A DNA stretch of 37,287 bases from Chrysochromulina parva (GCA_002887195.1 PJAB01000154.1:1-37287); one strand, 5' to 3'; shown: positions 19,160 to 28,856, counted from the stretch's first letter. A program made the numbers and translations. The notes: generated by a model from the sequence alone, not told the origin.

Positions 19160-20479
19160 TCAGCGCCATGGCGAGGATTTCGAGGGGATTTCAAAGCGCC
19201 TCATGATATCTAACGCTTCACCTTGCGTGGCTGGGAAGGTGGGGATCGGCAGAAAGATAGCTTTGTCCCGTTTGGAGTCTTGCTTACGTCCCGTGGGATC
19301 GCCAAACGTGCTCGACGACCACGCTCGCCGTACTTGTTGGACGCTCTCGGCATAAGTGTCTAGTATGAAGGCAGCGTCTAGCTGATCGCACGATGCTGCT
19401 CGTGATGCAGCCGGGGATGGCCCTTTGTCGTGCCGCGCCAGCAGTCCCGAAGGCACGCGCATGGACAGCCGTTGAAGGCCGTTGCTGGAAGTCGGGAGTG
19501 GAGGCGGGTTGCGATAGCCAGAGCCTCTCCCGCCGGCAGAGCTGGATCTCCCGATGGCAGAGTAAATGGCAGAGCCGGATCTCCCGCCGGCAGAGCTGGA
19601 TCTCTCGCAATGCTCACGATGAGAGGTGATCTGTAGAGTCGGTGCTGCTAAGGTGCTGGCGCTCGTGATGTGCTTCCTCGGTGACAGCTTGGGTTGCAAG
19701 GAGCTCGAGCATGAATGGAGTCGATCTCTGCTGGCTCTACTGCTGGCTCCACTCACCATGCCAGCACTCGCCATGCCACTCACCTCCTTACTCACCTCCT
19801 CGAGCCAAAGCTGCTGGGGCCGCAGCTTGGACCCGTCGACAGAGCTTTGTGTCTCGCTGCCCTCATCTTTCGAGGGTTCGACGGTTGCGAAAGTCACGAA
19901 GGGGTAGTGCTTGAAGAGGGCGGCCTGGATCTTCTCGGCACGGCTCTTGTTCTTCTCATCCATGGTTGGCCCTCGGTGCACTTTTGGAGTCCTGCCGGGC
20001 AAGATCAACAGCCCACAAGGTTGCCCAGCTTTCCATTCGCCTTCGTAGATGGCAGCACCGTCGGCAGACCGGGACCTGATGGTGCCGCGCCCTTCCATCT
20101 CATCAGCCTTCCATTCGCCCTCGTAGACGTTGCCCTCAGAATCTTGGTACGCGCCGTGCCCCTCCCTCTTACCAGCATACCATTCGCCCACGTAGAAATC
20201 GCCGTTCGCATACCGAAACGTGCCACTTCCCTCCTCCTGACCACGAGTCTTCCCATCCTTCTTGTGTGAACCCTCAAAGGGTGATCGCAACATTGATGAT
20301 GATGACTGGCCCCGGCGCTCGAGCTCGAGCTCGACGATCATTAGTTGCCTCTGGGCTGACGCTCCGACTGCAGGTAGCAACAAACTGCGGAGGACGCAGA
20401 GCTCACTTACGAGCTGGACTTCACCGACTCTGTTTGTGAGAGAGCAAGGGCGTCTGCAAAGCGTCGCTCGCCGCGACAT
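19160..20479 (-). CDS. MORN-repeat protein
   Basis: This frame has 439 residues if it starts at the ATG at 20479; another ATG at 20341 gives 393 and retains all domains. Three MORN repeats lie about 38-110 residues after the second ATG: GSGTFRYANGDFYVGEWYAG, then HGAYQDSEGNVYEGEWKADE, then an AIYEGEWKAGQPCG unit, with Gly-Tyr/Phe spacing typical of the family. MORN repeats occur in membrane-associated and flagellar or cytoskeletal proteins. A short amphipathic segment follows (KIQAALFKHYPFVTFATVEP). The C-terminal 200 residues are Ser/Arg-rich with a repeated RSSSAGGRGSG/AIYSAIG block. A GTAAGT at 20410 (minus) lies between the two ATGs, but no intron of normal size fits, so the start is unsettled. 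It is divergent from the GH6 gene. Confidence 0.75.
   Translation of the reverse strand: MSRRATLCRRPCSLTNRVGEVQLVSELCVLRSLLLPAVGASAQRQLMIVELELERRGQSSSSMLRSPFEGSHKKDGKTRGQEEGSGTFRYANGDFYVGEWYAGKREGHGAYQDSEGNVYEGEWKADEMEGRGTIRSRSADGAAIYEGEWKAGQPCGLLILPGRTPKVHRGPTMDEKNKSRAEKIQAALFKHYPFVTFATVEPSKDEGSETQSSVDGSKLRPQQLWLEEVSKEVSGMASAGMVSGASSRASRDRLHSCSSSLQPKLSPRKHITSASTLAAPTLQITSHREHCERSSSAGGRSGSAIYSAIGRSSSAGGRGSGYRNPPPLPTSSNGLQRLSMRVPSGLLARHDKGPSPAASRAASCDQLDAAFILDTYAESVQQVRRAWSSSTFGDPTGRKQDSKRDKAIFLPIPTFPATQGEALDIMRRFEIPSKSSPWR
19516..19611 (-). repeat. Imperfect 21-bp tandem repeat in the MORN gene
   Basis: Units beginning cagagctggatctcccg recur at 19537, 19570 and 19591, with a shortened 12-bp unit at 19558. 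They encode the repeated Ser/Ala/Gly block in the protein's disordered tail. Confidence 0.8.
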
Positions 20480-20784
20480 TCGATTGGTACCCTCTCTCTC
20501 CTGTTGCAGGAGACGTATCTCACAACTTCTGAGACGCAAAGGAAAATTAAATGCATGCGATGGCAAATAGCGATGTGCATGCGATGCACATGCTATGAAT
20601 GTTGTGTCGTGAGACCGAAAGTTGTCCAACGTTTTCGTGTATGAGCTCACTATGTGCTCGAGAGACAATTACTAAGGGACCTTCTAAATCGGGAGTTAAA
20701 TAAGAAATGCTGAGTATTCAATCTGATGGACGGACGGATAGTTTGCGTTTGCATGCGATCTTTCGCCAGCACCTATAGAGGCCA
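20480..20784. other. Bidirectional intergenic region, MORN gene / GH6 gene
   Basis: About 305 bp, AT-richer than the genes (notably 20530-20720), separate the two divergent starts. It includes alternating tgcatgcgatg-like short repeats at 20550-20590. It presumably holds both promoters; no specific site can be named. Confidence 0.5.
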
Positions 20785-23079
20785 ATGCGTCGCGGCACGT
20801 TGTCGCTCACTTTAGTGCATCTCTTGCTCACGGCCGACTCGGTCGTGGCGGAATGCCTCGCCTGGTGCAGCGAGTGGACGTGCACCCAGCCGGACATGTG
20901 CGGCTCGTGCGAGCCGTGCATGCCTCGGCCACCGCCACCGCCGTTGCTGCCCAATGCCATCCCGTTCAACCCTTTTGGAACCACTGGCGGCTGGTACGTC
21001 AATCCAACGTTGGCAGCAAACATAGCGCTAACGGTCGCGTCGGGTATCGCGACCGTTGCCGAGATCCCCATGCTTGAGCAGATGAAGACGATCCCGTCGG
21101 CGTTTTGGATTGACAACTATGGCAAGATAAGGGGTTCGAACAGGCTTGATACGCTCGAGGGCATCCTGCAGGATGCGGCGTCCAAGTCCGATCCGCCACT
21201 GTGCGTGTTCATCTTCTATGATCTGCCCAACCGCGACTGCAACGCCAAGGCCTCCAATGGTGAAATCAGCTTCGGCGAGCAGGATGTGGCGGAGGCGTCG
21301 GAGGCGGCTCTCGCCATCTACCGCACGCGGTACGTCGACCCCTTCGTGGCCGTCCTCGGCGAGTACCCGCGCGTGCCCGTGGTGATCGTCATCGAGCCCG
21401 ATTCGCTCGGCAACGTTATCTCGAACGCGGGCCAGCACAGCTGCACCGCTGCCACGGTCGCCACTTACAAGCTTGGGGTTCGGTACGCCGTCGACGCGTT
21501 GAGTGGGGCGCGTGGCCACTTGGCGGCAGGCGGGACGGTGGGCGCGCCGATCGCGCTGTACGTGGACGCGGCGCACGGCGGCTGGATGGGCTTCGAGCCG
21601 AACGCGCAGGCCTTCGTCTCCCTCATGATCGAGATCGGCATCCTCGACAAGATCCGCGGCTTCACAACCAATGTAGCCAACTACCAGCCGCTCGGGGAGG
21701 GTGCACTCTGTCCGGCAGAAGCGTACGAACGCGCAGGCGAGATGCTTCATGGTGCGGTGCTTGGTGTGGCCGACTGGTGCAAGAAGCACGTCGAGCACGC
21801 GTGCTGCACCGAGGACCCGTGCGAGGTGTTGGGCCTAGGCAGCGGGGGCTCCACGGAGCTCAGCTACGTGCAGTCGCTCCAGCAGCACTTTGTGATGCGT
21901 ACCGGCTGGCAACCGCACTTTGTCATCGACACGGGGCGCAACGGGCGGCCCCACGCGCGCTCCTCGTGCCGCTCGTGGTGCAACATCAACGGAGCCGGAG
22001 CTGGCCACGTGCCCACGATGAACACCGGCCTCCCCTCCGTCGTCGATGCGTTCTATTGGCTCAAGACACCGGGGGAGTCGGATGGGTGCACTCGGCTGCT
22101 GCCGAGCGGCCAGAGCTGCGCCCGCTTCGATTCGGACTGCGAGGGCCGTGACTCGATCACTACGCCTGCCGCCCCCGAGGCGGGGCGCTGGTTCCACTAC
22201 CAGGCGACGATGCTCGCGCGAAACGCTGATCTGCGACTCGATGCGGCTGGTGCTCTCGAGTCCACCTTTGGCATGACCTTTCGGCCGCCGCCGCCACCGT
22301 CCTTCGCCTCACCGCTGCCGCCACTGCCGCCACCGCCGTCCTCCGCCTCACCGCCGCCGCCGTCCTCTCACTCTCCCCGACAGTGCCCCCCCCCTCCGCG
22401 GCCCTCGCCGCCTTCGGCTTCGACGTGGTCCACCCAAGGATCGTCGTCTGACGGGTCGTCTGAGAGGGCCGACGTTGACGCGACAGCTTGGGAGGTTCAG
22501 TCAGACGAGTCACTTATGCTGCCCTCTGCAGCGGCCGCCACGAATACGCCCGATGCGTATGCCGCCCCCGGCGCCAGAAGCCGCGGCGGCGATAGCAGCG
22601 GCGGCAGCAGTGGCGGCAGCAGCGACAGCGGCGGCAGCAGCGGCAGCAGCGGCAGCGGCAGTCTGACCATCCCCCGCGTGGTGCTACTCTTCGGGGGGTG
22701 CGCCGCGCTTGCGTATGCCGTGTTGAGCGCCGTGATGAGCCACCTGAGGCAGCACCGAAGGGTTCGTGCCGACCTCGAGCAGCAGCGACAGGCCTGCGCC
22801 CGTGATGGCGCCTGGCCGAGCCGCGTGGCGCGCTCCGAAGGACGAGCTGGAGCAGACGGCGGCGTCAAGCTCGAGGTCGCGCCGCCAGGCGGGCGCAAAA
22901 AGGGCGAGAAGAAGCACATGGCGAAGAGCAAAAAGACACCGTGCAAGAAGAGGGCGGGCGGTGCGGCCAACGGCAGGGGCGACGGCGAGAGCATGCACAA
23001 CGAGACAGTCCTCTCGCTGCTTGGGAAAGACGATGAGGAGCAGGAGGATGCCGAGGGCGAGGCCGTCGAGTGGGTATGA
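20785..23079 (+). CDS. Glycoside hydrolase family 6 cellulase, secreted and membrane-anchored
   Basis: The protein has 764 residues with an N-terminal signal peptide (about 1-22). A small Cys-rich module (CLAWCSEWTCTQPDMCGSC, 24-42) and a Pro spacer precede the GH6 catalytic domain (about 58-495). Signatures are FIFYDLPNRDCNAKASNGE (catalytic Asp151), VIVIEPDSLGN (Asp206), ALYVDAAHGGWMGF, GFTTNVANYQPL, HFVIDTGRNGRP, SWCNINGAGAG and LKTPGESDG (Asp433). All three key acids of Trichoderma Cel6A (Asp175, Asp221, Asp401) have counterparts. GH6 enzymes cut beta-1,4-glucan by inversion. A long Pro/Ser then Gly/Ser linker leads to one TM helix (VVLLFGGCAALAYAVLSAVM, about 632-652) and a Lys-rich cytosolic tail. 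The enzyme is thus probably tethered outside the plasma membrane or in the Golgi lumen, where it could trim cellulose in scales or wall. Confidence 0.93.
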   Translation: MRRGTLSLTLVHLLLTADSVVAECLAWCSEWTCTQPDMCGSCEPCMPRPPPPPLLPNAIPFNPFGTTGGWYVNPTLAANIALTVASGIATVAEIPMLEQMKTIPSAFWIDNYGKIRGSNRLDTLEGILQDAASKSDPPLCVFIFYDLPNRDCNAKASNGEISFGEQDVAEASEAALAIYRTRYVDPFVAVLGEYPRVPVVIVIEPDSLGNVISNAGQHSCTAATVATYKLGVRYAVDALSGARGHLAAGGTVGAPIALYVDAAHGGWMGFEPNAQAFVSLMIEIGILDKIRGFTTNVANYQPLGEGALCPAEAYERAGEMLHGAVLGVADWCKKHVEHACCTEDPCEVLGLGSGGSTELSYVQSLQQHFVMRTGWQPHFVIDTGRNGRPHARSSCRSWCNINGAGAGHVPTMNTGLPSVVDAFYWLKTPGESDGCTRLLPSGQSCARFDSDCEGRDSITTPAAPEAGRWFHYQATMLARNADLRLDAAGALESTFGMTFRPPPPPSFASPLPPLPPPPSSASPPPPSSHSPRQCPPPPRPSPPSASTWSTQGSSSDGSSERADVDATAWEVQSDESLMLPSAAAATNTPDAYAAPGARSRGGDSSGGSSGGSSDSGGSSGSSGSGSLTIPRVVLLFGGCAALAYAVLSAVMSHLRQHRRVRADLEQQRQACARDGAWPSRVARSEGRAGADGGVKLEVAPPGGRKKGEKKHMAKSKKTPCKKRAGGAANGRGDGESMHNETVLSLLGKDDEEQEDAEGEAVEWV

Positions 23080-23339
23080 GGGTCCCACGCCACACGCACC
23101 GGTATAGGGAATTCGAGATAATACGTAGCACGGTTCGTGTTACACGTCGGTCAAAACACCATGAAAGACAGAGCGCCGCAACGCTCCACACCCAAATTGC
23201 AGACTGTGACCGCGGTAACACTGGTCCATGTCACTCGACTTAGATAGGTGGTGAAGCCTAGCCCGCTTGCCCACACGACCCACATACGGGCGCGCTGCGG
23301 CCTGCCGAAGGCACACCTCGTCCTCGCCTAGTGACTCGC
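23080..23339. other. Convergent 3' spacer, GH6 gene / HisRS gene
   Basis: The 260 bp between two converging stop codons is AT-richer in its left half. It presumably contains both 3' UTRs. No gene or repeat was recognised. Confidence 0.4.
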
Positions 23340-24881
23340 CTAGCGCTGCGCGCCCGTCTGCTTTGCGAACCACTGCGGTAGCTCGGCGATGGGCACCTCC
23401 TCCTGCTCGGCGTCGGTGAGCCGCTTGACGCGCACCAGGCCCTTGTCGGCCTCGCGAGCATCGAAGAGTGCGACGTAGCCGACGCCGATGCGGTCGGCAT
23501 GCTTGAAGACCCATTTCGGCTTCTTGGCCTCAAGCACGAGGTCGACGCACGCGCCGCTCGCGCGCAGGGCCGCCGCCGCCGCCATCGCCGTCGGGCGGAG
23601 CGCTTCGTCGGAGCAGCCGATCAGGAGGGCGTTCGCATTCGGACGCGGCGCGGGCAGCAGTCCCTTGACCTTGAGCAGCTCGACGATGACGGCGTCGCCG
23701 AAGCCGAAGCCGGCGGCGGGCAGGTCCTCACCACCAAAGGTGCCGAGTAGCTGATCGTACCGGCCACCTCCAAAGATGGCGCGCAGCTCGCCGCTCCGGT
23801 CGAAGCCCTCGAAGACGACGCCAGTGTAGTACGCGAGGCCGCGCACGACGGAAAGGTCAAGCACGAGCCACTCGGACAGCCCGTACGCTTCGGCGAGGCC
23901 GAAGAGCGAGCGCAGCTCGGCAAGCGCCTGTGACCCGGGCCCGAGCACCTTCTCGAGCTCCTCAAGCGACGAGAGCGCGAGCGTCGAGAGCAGCGTCGCG
24001 GCCGCCGTCTCGTCCAGCCCCTGCTCGAGCAGAGTCTTGCGCACCTCGTCCGCGGGCAGCTTGTCGAGCTTGTCGACGAGGACACACGTGGAGGCGAACT
24101 TGTCCGCGGGCACTCCGAGCGTGGGCAGCAGCTCCGAGAGCACGCGCCGCGTCGAGATCTTGATGCCAACGTCCGTCGAGGTCAACCCGACAGACTTGCA
24201 GAACGTGACGGCTGCTGAGAGCAGCTCCGCCTCCGCTTGGAGGCCCTCCACGCCCCAGACGTCGAGGTTCCACTGGTAGTGTTCGCGCCGCCGGCCGCGC
24301 GTCATGCGCTCGTACCGCCAGCACTGCGGGATCGAAAACCACTTGAGCGGCATCGGCAGCGCGTTGCGCCGGCCGAGCACCATCCGAGCGAGCGAGGGCG
24401 TCATCTCGGGCCGCAGCGAGAGGCGGCGGCCAGACCGGTCCTCCATCGAGTAGAGCTGCTGCGTCACGTCCTCGCCCGCCTTGCGAATGTACAGCGCCTC
24501 CGTCTCGAGCACCGGAGCGTCGTACTCCTCGAAGCCGTGCTGCGCCGCCACCCGCCGCCAAGCATCGAAGAGCCACCGCTGCAGCGCCATGTCCTCCGGA
24601 TAGAAGTCGCGCGTGCCGCGCGGCGGGTTGAGATCGATCACACCCTTCGGGGGCGGCGGTTCCGCGTCCGCGTCCTGCGGCTCGTGCTGTCCGCTCTGGC
24701 TCTGCGTCACCGCCGCCGAGACGCGGCCGCCGCCCTGCATGCGCACGAGTCCACGGCGCGATGGCGCGGCCGCGGCGGCAAGGCGCGGCATGCGCAGCGC
24801 CTGCTGCGTCGATGCCGCGCGCAGCGCCGGCCGGTAGTACGATGCCGCGCAGCACACAAGCGCGAACATGCGAGTGCGCAT
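23340..24881 (-). CDS. hisS: Histidyl-tRNA synthetase, organellar type
   Basis: This is a 513-residue protein from the ATG at 24881. About 80 N-terminal residues rich in Ala, Arg and Ser (MRTRMFALVCCAASYYRPAL...) act as a presequence. The class II core then starts at LNPPRGTRDFYPEDMALQRW. Motif 2 is FSIPQCWRYERMTRGRRREH followed by YQWNLDVWGV. The histidine-specific loop is LSVVRGLAYYTGVVFEGFD, and motif 3 is AAGFGFGDAVIVELL. The C-terminal anticodon-binding domain is ALLIGCSDEAL...VDLVLEAKKPKWVFKHADRIG. It charges tRNA-His, probably in plastid and/or mitochondrion, because the sequence is of the bacterial-like plant organellar form. The gene follows the calpain-7 gene on the same strand, with its start 127 bp from that gene's stop. 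Confidence 0.95.
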   Translation of the reverse strand: MRTRMFALVCCAASYYRPALRAASTQQALRMPRLAAAAAPSRRGLVRMQGGGRVSAAVTQSQSGQHEPQDADAEPPPPKGVIDLNPPRGTRDFYPEDMALQRWLFDAWRRVAAQHGFEEYDAPVLETEALYIRKAGEDVTQQLYSMEDRSGRRLSLRPEMTPSLARMVLGRRNALPMPLKWFSIPQCWRYERMTRGRRREHYQWNLDVWGVEGLQAEAELLSAAVTFCKSVGLTSTDVGIKISTRRVLSELLPTLGVPADKFASTCVLVDKLDKLPADEVRKTLLEQGLDETAAATLLSTLALSSLEELEKVLGPGSQALAELRSLFGLAEAYGLSEWLVLDLSVVRGLAYYTGVVFEGFDRSGELRAIFGGGRYDQLLGTFGGEDLPAAGFGFGDAVIVELLKVKGLLPAPRPNANALLIGCSDEALRPTAMAAAAALRASGACVDLVLEAKKPKWVFKHADRIGVGYVALFDAREADKGLVRVKRLTDAEQEEVPIAELPQWFAKQTGAQR

Positions 24882-25008
24882 GAAGAGGCTCCGCTTGTGA
24901 GCGAAGTGTCCGAAGAGGAAAGAGCTCCCGGAGCGGAGATCACGTTTGTCTTCACAGTCTTTCGGGAGGTTGGTTTGAGAGAAACTACCTCACAACCTGA
25001 TCCACAAT

Positions 25009-28000
25009 TCACCTCAGCTGATCGACGCGCACGGCGCCGCTCTCGGCGTACCAGAGGAGCTCATAGGCGGCGGCGAGCGGCTCAAAGGTGGAGGGGACGA
25101 GCACGTACACTCCGGCTTCGAGGGGTGCGCGCGCGAGCAGCATGCCGCCGGCTGGATAGCTGTACACGCCGCCGTTGGCCGAGCGGAGCGGCTGCGAGCG
25201 CCCACGCGCCTCATCTGGGCCGAGGGGCGCGTCGCGTTGGTAGAGGTCGAGCCCGAGGGCGGGTCGCTTTCCACCGCCCGCGCGCTCGGCTGGTGAGAGG
25301 CGGAGACGCACGAGGAACTCGGTGCGTCGGCTCACTGCGAGCCGGTACTGCGGATTGTTGTGGAAGTTGCCGAAATTGGGGCAGCCAGCGGCGGTCGAGC
25401 CGGCGGCCCACGCACCGCGGATGAGGGATCGCTCAAGCCCGTGGCCTTCGGGGGCGAGGAGCTTGCAGGTGAGGCCGACCGAGCTGCCCACGACAACGCT
25501 GAAGCCCGCCTCCTGTCGAGGCTCGAAGGTGGACGCGGTGAGGGCATACCGGCCGGCCGCCAGGCCGCGCACCTCGAGCAGGCAGAAGCCGCGCCGGTAG
25601 GCGCCCGAGGCGGCGAGTGACTTGGAGGGAAGCTTGTCCGTGCCGAGGGCGCTGTCGAGTGCGAGCAGCTCGAGCCCGACCGAAGGCAGCGCCACCCTAT
25701 CCGAGGCTGCTTTGGCTGCTGGCACGTGCAGCTCCACCTGCACGTCGGCGGGGGGGCCCTCGGGCACCACGAGAGCCACGCGTGGGTTGTCGACAAAGGT
25801 GTCGTAGTTGGCACAGCCACCCGCGCTCGGCCCGTGCCATGAGCCTGCCACGCGCTCCAGATGGCGCATCGAGTACGGCAGGGGGCGAAGCGAGAGCGGT
25901 GCCATCGAGAAGACCTTGAGGGTGAAGTCGACCTGGTAGGGCACGGGCGTGTACTGTGCGAGCGCGAGGGTGAGTTGGTGCTGGCCAGGCGGCAGATCAA
26001 ACTGGACCAGGCAGTGAGGCCGATTCGAGTACACCCCCTCCTTCCACGCTTCCTCGAGGTAGTAGCATCGGAAGCCGCCCCTCTCCCCTTTGAACACATG
26101 AATCGTCAGAAAGTCATCCTTGCCTTGGTCCTTGAAGACCGTGTGCCGCGTGAGCAGCAGCCACGTCGCTGCCGGAGCGCCCGGCGGCACCGTCAGTGTG
26201 AGCGCGAACTGCGGGTTCCGGCCGAGCGAAGCGGTGTCATCCGCCGTGTCGCTTGGGTGTCGCTTGGGCCACTGGCCATGGCGTGTCGTGCTGTGCGCGA
26301 ACAGGGCGGGGTTCCAGTTGAGGTACACTCCTTGATAGTACCGGAGCAGCGAGGCGTAATCGATCCAGAAGACGCCATTGTCGTGCTGCATCGCCGACGT
26401 CTGGTCATAGTCGAGCGCCTTCCGGAGTGCGGCAGTCCAGCGCTGCTGGTCGTGCACCGAGAAGGCGCCCTTCCAGCGCACCTTAGACCAAGGGTTCTTG
26501 AGCTGTAGCAGCTTCTCGCCGCACGCCTCGCGCACCTGGAGCACCGCGTACGCATGCGTCTTGACAAGGCCGATCTTCTCCTCCTCCTGCCCATGGAGCT
26601 CGTCGAGCTCACCTGTGGCCACCGTGAGCAGGCAGTCGCCGTAGCGCGAGGCACTCTGCATCCGCTCCCAAAGCCGCTTGGGCTCAAAGTCCTTGTCGTC
26701 GGAGCGGTACTGCTCGGGGATCCACCCAGTCAGCGCGAACATGTCGATGCCGCTATTGGAGCCGGGGAAGTCGTAACCGCCGTTGAGCTTCATGTACGCC
26801 TTCTCGATGATCGACACCCACAGCTCCGCTGGATGGGTCGTGTGCGAGGTCATGAGTTGGCCGTCCTTGGCGAGGGGTAGCCGATCATCGACGAGCACCT
26901 GATGAGGGACGCACTCAGACGCACTCAGAGGTCATCAGATCAGTGGGTCTTGAGAACGAGCACCTGATGAGGGACGCACTCAGACGCACTCAGAGGTCAT
27001 CAGATCAGAGGGTCTTGAGAATGAGCTGATGAGGGAGGCAATCAAGGAAGCTGATGAGGGACGCACTCGGACGCAATCAGACCTGATGAGGGAGGCAATC
27101 AAGGAAGCTGATGAGGGAGGCACTCGGACGCACTCGGACGCAATCAGACCTGATGAGGGAGGCAATCAAGGAAGCTGATGAGGGAGGCACTCGGACGCAC
27201 TCGGACGCAATCAGCCGATCGTCAGCCACAATCAGCCTTAATCATCGACAAGCACCTTGCGAGGGATCCCATTGACATGCAGCTTGACCATGTACTTGCC
27301 CGCCGGGTTGTAGATGGGCTGACCACGGCTGTCCTGCGGCCAGATGATATTGGTGATCAGCTGCTTGCCGTGCCGGCGCTCGTAGGCAGCCGCGATCACG
27401 AGCGAGGAGACGAAGGAGCAGTCGGTGATGATGGTCTGGGTAATCGAGAGGGAGGAGATGAGGTAGATCATCGTCGGCTCTCCGCGCATGAATTGCGACG
27501 GGCGGGCCCAGCGTCCAAAGTGCTTCTGCTGCTGCTCCGAGAGTGGGAGCAGTCCATCGGGATCCTCCCAAGGCGTCGTGAAGTGGAAAGTCTCTCTCTG
27601 CCCATCCTCCATCCATGGATAGAATAGGATGCCCGAGACGGTTGACGAGCGCGCAAGCACTTCCTTCTCCTCGGCATTGAGCACGCCGCCGCCACGGCCG
27701 CCGCCGCTGCCGCTGCCAGCGCCGCCACCGCTCGCCGCCGAAGTCCGATCTGCCGCCGGCGCCGCTGGAGGCTTGCCGCCGCCGCCCCCTCCGCCGCCGC
27801 CGCCGCCGCCGCCAGCCGGGGCGGGCGACGAGGCAGCTGGCGCGCGCGCGCGCGCTGAGGCCCCGGCAGCGGCGCAGGGGTTCTTGAGGGCTTCGGCACG
27901 CTCGAGGAGGCCCATGAGGCGCGTGCGGTGCTGCGCACGCGCGCTCGCGTCCTCATCCAGCTTCATCGCCGCCATGTAGTGCTCCGCCGCTGCCATGTAA

Positions 28001-28431
28001 AGTTTGATCGTCTCGTCCTCCGGCTCGCCGGCCTGGTCCGCCAAGATCGCCAGCTCGGCACACAGGCGGCCCTGTGCAAGCGCACTGGCCGCTGGCTCAG
28101 AGTTGGGCTGGCCAGCGGGTGTGGCCGCTCTCGCCGCCGCCGCCGCCGTCGCCGTCGCCGTAGACTGCAGCAGGAGCATGTGAAGCTCTTGGATGCGCGC
28201 CGAGTACTGCTGCAGGATCTCCTGGTACTGCTGCAGGATGTCGTCGCGCTTTGACACGTTGCTCAGCGCGCGGAGCCCATCCACGCCCGCCGAGAAGAGC
28301 ACGATTGCCGAAGAGTAATTGCCCGCCTCGTCCTCGCGCTTGCCGCGCTCGAGGAAGGTGAGCGTCTCATCCCAGAGCGAGGCCGCGCGTTGAGCATCGA
28401 GCTGCCGCGGCGGCAGCAGCGTGTCGCCCAT
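25009..28431 (-). CDS. Calpain-7/PalB-type cysteine protease, two exons
   Basis: Exon 1 is 28431-27256 (392 codons), the intron is 27255-26899 (357 bp) and exon 2 is 26898-25009 (629 codons), giving 1021 residues. Two MIT-type helical regions (about 10-75 and 125-185), which in calpain-7 bind ESCRT-III proteins, precede a Gly/Ala-rich linker. The protease core starts near 265. The catalytic triad is complete: Cys338 in ITDCSFVSS, His507 in VKTHAYAVL and Asn527 in LQLKNPWSKVRWKG. The junction GIPRK-VLVDDRLP matches the contiguous G-[VI]-P-R-K-V-[IL]-x-D-D motif of the family, which fixes the splice site. Three calpain beta-sandwich (C2-like) domains follow, the last two opening with GPSAGGCANYDTFVDNP and GSTAAGCPNFGNFHNNP. 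Animal calpain-7 has two as far as I recall. PalB/calpain-7 acts at endosomes in pH signalling and ESCRT-linked sorting. Confidence 0.93.
26899..27255 (-). repeat. Calpain-7 intron made of nested tandem repeats
   Basis: The intron holds eight copies of ctgatgaggga (plus strand, at 26899, 26964, 27026, 27051, 27083, 27108, 27150 and 27175). They are arranged as two 65-bp units (starting 26891, which overlaps the exon edge, and 26956) and then alternating units of about 25 and 32-44 bp. In the sense direction each copy ends TCCCTCATCAG, the same sequence as the true acceptor. The donor side repeats the first 15 bases of exon 2 with one difference (gtgcttgtcgatgat versus gtgctcgtcgatgat). Confidence 0.9.
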
Positions 28432-28856
28432 TGTACAATTGTACGCGCTCGGGTCGGACGGAAGAGCGTGAGGGTTGGCTTGTGAAGAGGGCGCTCATGT
28501 GAAGAAATGTAGGGAAGAAAAAGGACAAGAAAAAGGGGGGGAAGGTCCAGTTGAGATTTTGAGAAGCGACCAGTTCGCATTTGAGAACACAAAACTTATT
28601 TACATCATGCCACCGGTGTGGTGACACGAGCGTTGACTCGTTCGTCGGTTGATCGTTGATGGTGCAGTCTATCTCTGTGGCACGCGCAAATCCGGAGGTG
28701 CGGCCCACCTAGACCGGCTCGCTTTAGCTCCTGCAGCAAGTTATCATGTTGGCTGGCAAGGAGAGCGCTTCTTTCTCACTGTGCCAACCCTGCGCTGCAC
28801 TCTCTCTACCTCGAGAGGCGGCGCGGAGGCGGTGCGCGCCCCCGCGCCCACCGCCG
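28432..28856. other. Intergenic region, calpain-7 promoter and PHF5A 3' flank
   Basis: About 425 bp. An A/G-rich block on the plus strand at 28500-28550 is a pyrimidine tract in the calpain direction. No frame with protein-like content is seen. Confidence 0.4.

Noticed and set aside
21130..21140. GGTTCGAA string resembling a tRNA T-loop or B box
   Set aside because: It is inside the GH6 coding sequence, with no matching A box or acceptor stem.
24237..25424. 395-codon plus-strand open frame
   Set aside because: It overlaps the HisRS and calpain-7 genes in antisense, is Arg-rich and has no domain.
26890..27200. CRISPR-like array of regularly repeated units
   Set aside because: Repeats are contiguous and nested, with no unique spacers, and lie inside a eukaryotic intron.
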